Shown piece by piece: positions 61,408 to 64,000 of a stretch of 64,000 bases of DNA. The stretch's first letter is position 1; the number at the start of each line of letters is the position of its first letter. Below the pieces are notes generated by a model. That model searched no databases. It was not told where the DNA came from and saw only the letters and a program-made list of their open reading frames with translations. Origin of the DNA: Verrucomicrobiota bacterium (GTDB taxonomy: Bacteria; Verrucomicrobiota; Verrucomicrobiia; Chthoniobacterales; SZAS-18); NCBI GenBank assembly GCA_018240025.1, contig JAFEGM010000027.1, forward strand, positions 1 to 64,000, given 5' to 3'. The position numbers and the translations under genes are program-made.

Positions 61408-64000
61408 TCAGAATACGCTCAGGTCGGACTCCGCAAACGCCTTCTGCCCCTGCTGCTGACGGGCCAGCGCCTGCAATAGACCAGCCCAGGCCGCGGCGCG
61501 TTCGGATGGTTCGCCCAGCGCCCCGGCCCAGAGCTCGACCGCCTCGGGCCCACCCGGCTGCCATGCCTGCAGCATGGCCACCGCGAAGCCGAGGCGCGCC
61601 CGCAGGGGGCTGCGCGGCGCCAGGAGCTGGGCTGTTTTGCGCGCGGCCTCGAAGTCCTTCAGCCGAGCCCGCGCGTGGGCGAGCGCGAGCACCGGACCGA
61701 CCCGCCAGTTCGCCTCCGCATCGCCGATCTCGCCCAACGTCACTTCCGCCGAAATCGGGTCGCCGATCTGCGCTTGGGTCTCCGCGACCTGGGCCAGCGC
61801 ATTGCCCCGATCGAAGCCGCGGCCGAAGGTCATCGCCTTGGCCCGCGCCGCCAGCAGCGTGGTGCGGGCATCGTCGCTTTCCCCGGCCTCGCCTTGGGCC
61901 TTCGCCAGCCGGCACAGGAGATCCACCTGCTGCGTCGGCGTCGCCTCCGCGGCCCAGTTCTTCGCCGCGCCGAAGGTGGTGATCGCCCCGGGACGGTCGC
62001 CCGCGCGGGTACGGGCGAGGGCAAGTTCGATGCGTGCCAACACACGCGTATGAACCAAGCGCAGCTGGCCGGCCGCCTCGGCCGCGCGCGGCAGATGACC
62101 GGCCTTGGCCAGAGTCCTCACCTCCCACAGCGTGACCTCTTCGTCCTGGCCGGCGAAGCGCGCCGCCGCCGGAATCTCAGCCAGGGTGCGGCGAGCGCCC
62201 GCGATGTCGCCCAGCTCGGCCTGCTCGGCGGCGACCCGCTGCAGCACCGAGGCGCGGCCAGCGGCGTCGACGATCTCGCGAGCCGCCTGCTGCGCCAAGG
62301 TCAGCTGGCCGCGGCGCACGAAGTCCGCCGCGATCTGCGACGTGGCCAGATCGCGCGCGCCGCCGGCGGGAATCAGCTGCAGGGTCTCGCGAGCGAGCGC
62401 TGTCTGCCCTTCCTTGGCGAGCGAGCTGGCCAGCTGTTGCAAAGCGAGGCTGCGCCCCAGCGAGTCCCCGATCTGACCCGCGGCCTCCCGCGCGGCGAGC
62501 AGGACGCCGAGGCGATCTCCGTCCTCGCCGCCGGGCCGCATCGCCCGGCCGATCTGGTGCAGGAGGTCGGACTTCTCGGACGGATTCGAGACCAGCACGA
62601 CGTTCTGCTGCGCGCGCAGGAAAATGTCAGGAGCTTCGGGCCAGCGAGCGAGGGCATGGCCGACGCCAAGGGCCGTCAGCACCTGCGCCCGGGTGGCCGG
62701 CGACTCGATCCCGTCGACGGCCTGGAGCGCCAGTCCGGCCACCCGCCGCGGTCTTGCCTCGGCGGAAGCGGGCGGTGTCGGACGCGGGGGTGAAGTCGGT
62801 TCGGACCGAACCGGGGTTGGGTCCGCCGGTGGAGTCGGGCGCGACCGCGAGTCGACGCGGCCATCGCCCGGCTGCGGCAGCCAGCGGTCGCGGACCACCC
62901 ACGCCACGACGAGCAGCATTGCCCCGAGGAGTAGCACCTTGGCCATTTGCGCCAACGGCGAGACGAGAGGCGGGGGTGCGGGCGACGGGATTGCGCGCGC
63001 CGTCCCGTCCGCGGGCAGCGCCTCGGCGCCTGGAACCGTGCTGGGGTGCCGCGTCTCCCCCAAGCCGAGGCTCGATCCCGCCGAGATGTCCCTCGCCGGT
63101 GGAGACGTGACCGGTGGCTCCGGAGTGGCCAACTCGCGCCGCAGACGATCGAGCCGTTCGCGCAATTCACCGGCGGTGCGCGGCTGGCGCCGCTCCGGGT
63201 CCTTCTCCAGCAGGTTGCGCAACAATTCGACCAAGGCCGCAGGCTGTCCGGCCAGCTGCTCGAAGGGGGGCGGCTGGAACTGCTGCATCCCAAGTACCTG
63301 CGCCGGTGAGCCGACGAAAGGCAGGCGACCCGCCAGGCATTGCCAGAGGATGATGCCGACCGAGTAGAGATCCGAGCGGCCGTCGAGGTCAGTCACGCCA
63401 GCGCACTGCTCGGGCGAGGCGTAGGCCGGCGTACCGGTGAACGCCGCCGCCTGGGTCGAATGGGTGGCGAGCGAATCCTCCGCCCGGCTGCGCCCGAAGG
63501 AGCGTGCGAGGCCGAAATCCACGACCTTCACCTGCCGTCCGCCGGCGGCCTGGATCCGCTCGTCGTCGTGGTCGATCGCTTCGCCCTCCAGCAGCATGAG
63601 GTTGGCGGGCTTGAGATCGCGATGGATCAACTCGCGTTTGTGGGCCGCCCCCAGAGCTCCGGCCACTTGAGCCAGCAGAGCCAGGGCTACCGCCGAAGTT
63701 AGCGCCTTCTCCGCGCGCAAAAGGTCCGAGAGCGGCCGCCCGGCCACGAATTCCATCGCGTAGAAGAACTGTCCATCCTGCTCCCCCAGATGCAGCACCC
63801 CGGCGACATGCGGATGCGTGAGCTGGGCCGCCGCTCGCGCCTCGCGCTGGAAGCGGCGGCGCGTGCTCTCGTCGTGCACATACGCAGCGGCGATGACTTT
63901 GACCGCGACCGACTTGCGCAGGCCGGGATCGAACCCGCGGTACGTGACGCCCATGGCTCCGCGCCCGAGTTCATCCAGCGAGCCGTCGGCGAAGCGACGC
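61408..64000 (-). CDS. Membrane Ser/Thr protein kinase with a repeat-rich C-terminal half (5' end cut by the window)
   Basis: At least 860 residues are visible; the N-terminus lies beyond 64000. The visible kinase domain begins at the glycine loop LGRGAMGVTYRGFD and has VAVKVI, the catalytic HRDLKPANLMLLEGE, DFGLARS and an activation segment AFTGTPAYASPEQCAG. All key residues are present. A Pro-rich linker, one membrane helix (VLLLGAMLLVVAWVVRDRW) and a long helical TPR-like region follow (QIGDSLGRSLALQQLASSLA, QLTLAQQAAREIVDAAGRAS, IGDPISAEVTLGEIGDAEAN). The kinase is cytoplasmic and the repeats are likely periplasmic, as in PknB-like sensors with a protein-binding exterior. Confidence 0.93.
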   Translation of the reverse strand, partial: RRFADGSLDELGRGAMGVTYRGFDPGLRKSVAVKVIAAAYVHDESTRRRFQREARAAAQLTHPHVAGVLHLGEQDGQFFYAMEFVAGRPLSDLLRAEKALTSAVALALLAQVAGALGAAHKRELIHRDLKPANLMLLEGEAIDHDDERIQAAGGRQVKVVDFGLARSFGRSRAEDSLATHSTQAAAFTGTPAYASPEQCAGVTDLDGRSDLYSVGIILWQCLAGRLPFVGSPAQVLGMQQFQPPPFEQLAGQPAALVELLRNLLEKDPERRQPRTAGELRERLDRLRRELATPEPPVTSPPARDISAGSSLGLGETRHPSTVPGAEALPADGTARAIPSPAPPPLVSPLAQMAKVLLLGAMLLVVAWVVRDRWLPQPGDGRVDSRSRPTPPADPTPVRSEPTSPPRPTPPASAEARPRRVAGLALQAVDGIESPATRAQVLTALGVGHALARWPEAPDIFLRAQQNVVLVSNPSEKSDLLHQIGRAMRPGGEDGDRLGVLLAAREAAGQIGDSLGRSLALQQLASSLAKEGQTALARETLQLIPAGGARDLATSQIAADFVRRGQLTLAQQAAREIVDAAGRASVLQRVAAEQAELGDIAGARRTLAEIPAAARFAGQDEEVTLWEVRTLAKAGHLPRAAEAAGQLRLVHTRVLARIELALARTRAGDRPGAITTFGAAKNWAAEATPTQQVDLLCRLAKAQGEAGESDDARTTLLAARAKAMTFGRGFDRGNALAQVAETQAQIGDPISAEVTLGEIGDAEANWRVGPVLALAHARARLKDFEAARKTAQLLAPRSPLRARLGFAVAMLQAWQPGGPEAVELWAGALGEPSERAAAWAGLLQALARQQQGQKAFAESDLSVF

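Overview
The window is a high-GC chromosomal segment from a Gram-negative bacterium, most likely a Verrucomicrobiota member close to Opitutaceae. This rests on several linked traits: two autotransporter-associated beta-strand repeat (PATR) proteins with a verrucomicrobial-type C-terminal domain, two PEP-CTERM sorted proteins, the verrucomicrobial flavour of many hypothetical proteins, and abundant short GC-rich palindromic repeats between genes. No rRNA, tRNA, CRISPR array or complete insertion sequence was recognised.

Layout: 0-2.6 kb holds two membrane transporters. 2.6-5.1 kb holds repeats, a DUF2199 protein and an unknown gene closed by a strong terminator. 5.1-7.1 kb is an AT-richer block of two same-strand unknown genes, each ending inside a 112-114 bp imperfect inverted repeat that looks like an integron attC site. 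7.2-9.5 kb holds a HEAT-repeat protein, a broken small gene, a lipoprotein and palindromic repeats. 9.5-26 kb has giant secreted proteins (a PATR protein and a triple tail-collar protein) around a peptide transporter, DinB, NIPSNAP, TPR and hydrolase genes. 26-34 kb carries DUF1990/alcohol dehydrogenase, a secreted caspase-like protein with Tudor-like repeats, a glycosyltransferase, an NtrC-type regulator, UppS and PurA. 34-40 kb has a cNMP-binding histidine kinase and a complete sulfate ABC uptake operon.

39.8-45.6 kb looks like a self-contained regulatory unit. A LytS/LytTR-type kinase/regulator pair lies between a PEP-CTERM gene and a PATR/PA14 gene. Both flanking genes carry the same 9-bp direct repeat (GATTCGTCC) twice at 21-bp spacing, ending exactly 43 bp before the start codon. 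45.7-48.4 kb encodes a voltage-sensor-like domain fused to a class III adenylate cyclase, a DUF4337 protein and a LuxR regulator.

48.4-56.5 kb is the most striking block. Five tightly coupled minus-strand genes encode a small accessory protein, a MoxR AAA+ ATPase, a second accessory protein, a vWA-like/beta-propeller protein and a TPR/beta-propeller protein. They match the architecture of the little-studied MoxR-vWA-beta-propeller (bpX) ternary systems, predicted to act in biological conflict.

56.5-64 kb holds an FMN-dependent alpha-hydroxy acid oxidase, a LysR regulator whose 3' end has absorbed repeat DNA, pirin, WrbA, a DUF1772 protein and a membrane Ser/Thr kinase with a repeat-rich exterior that runs off the window.
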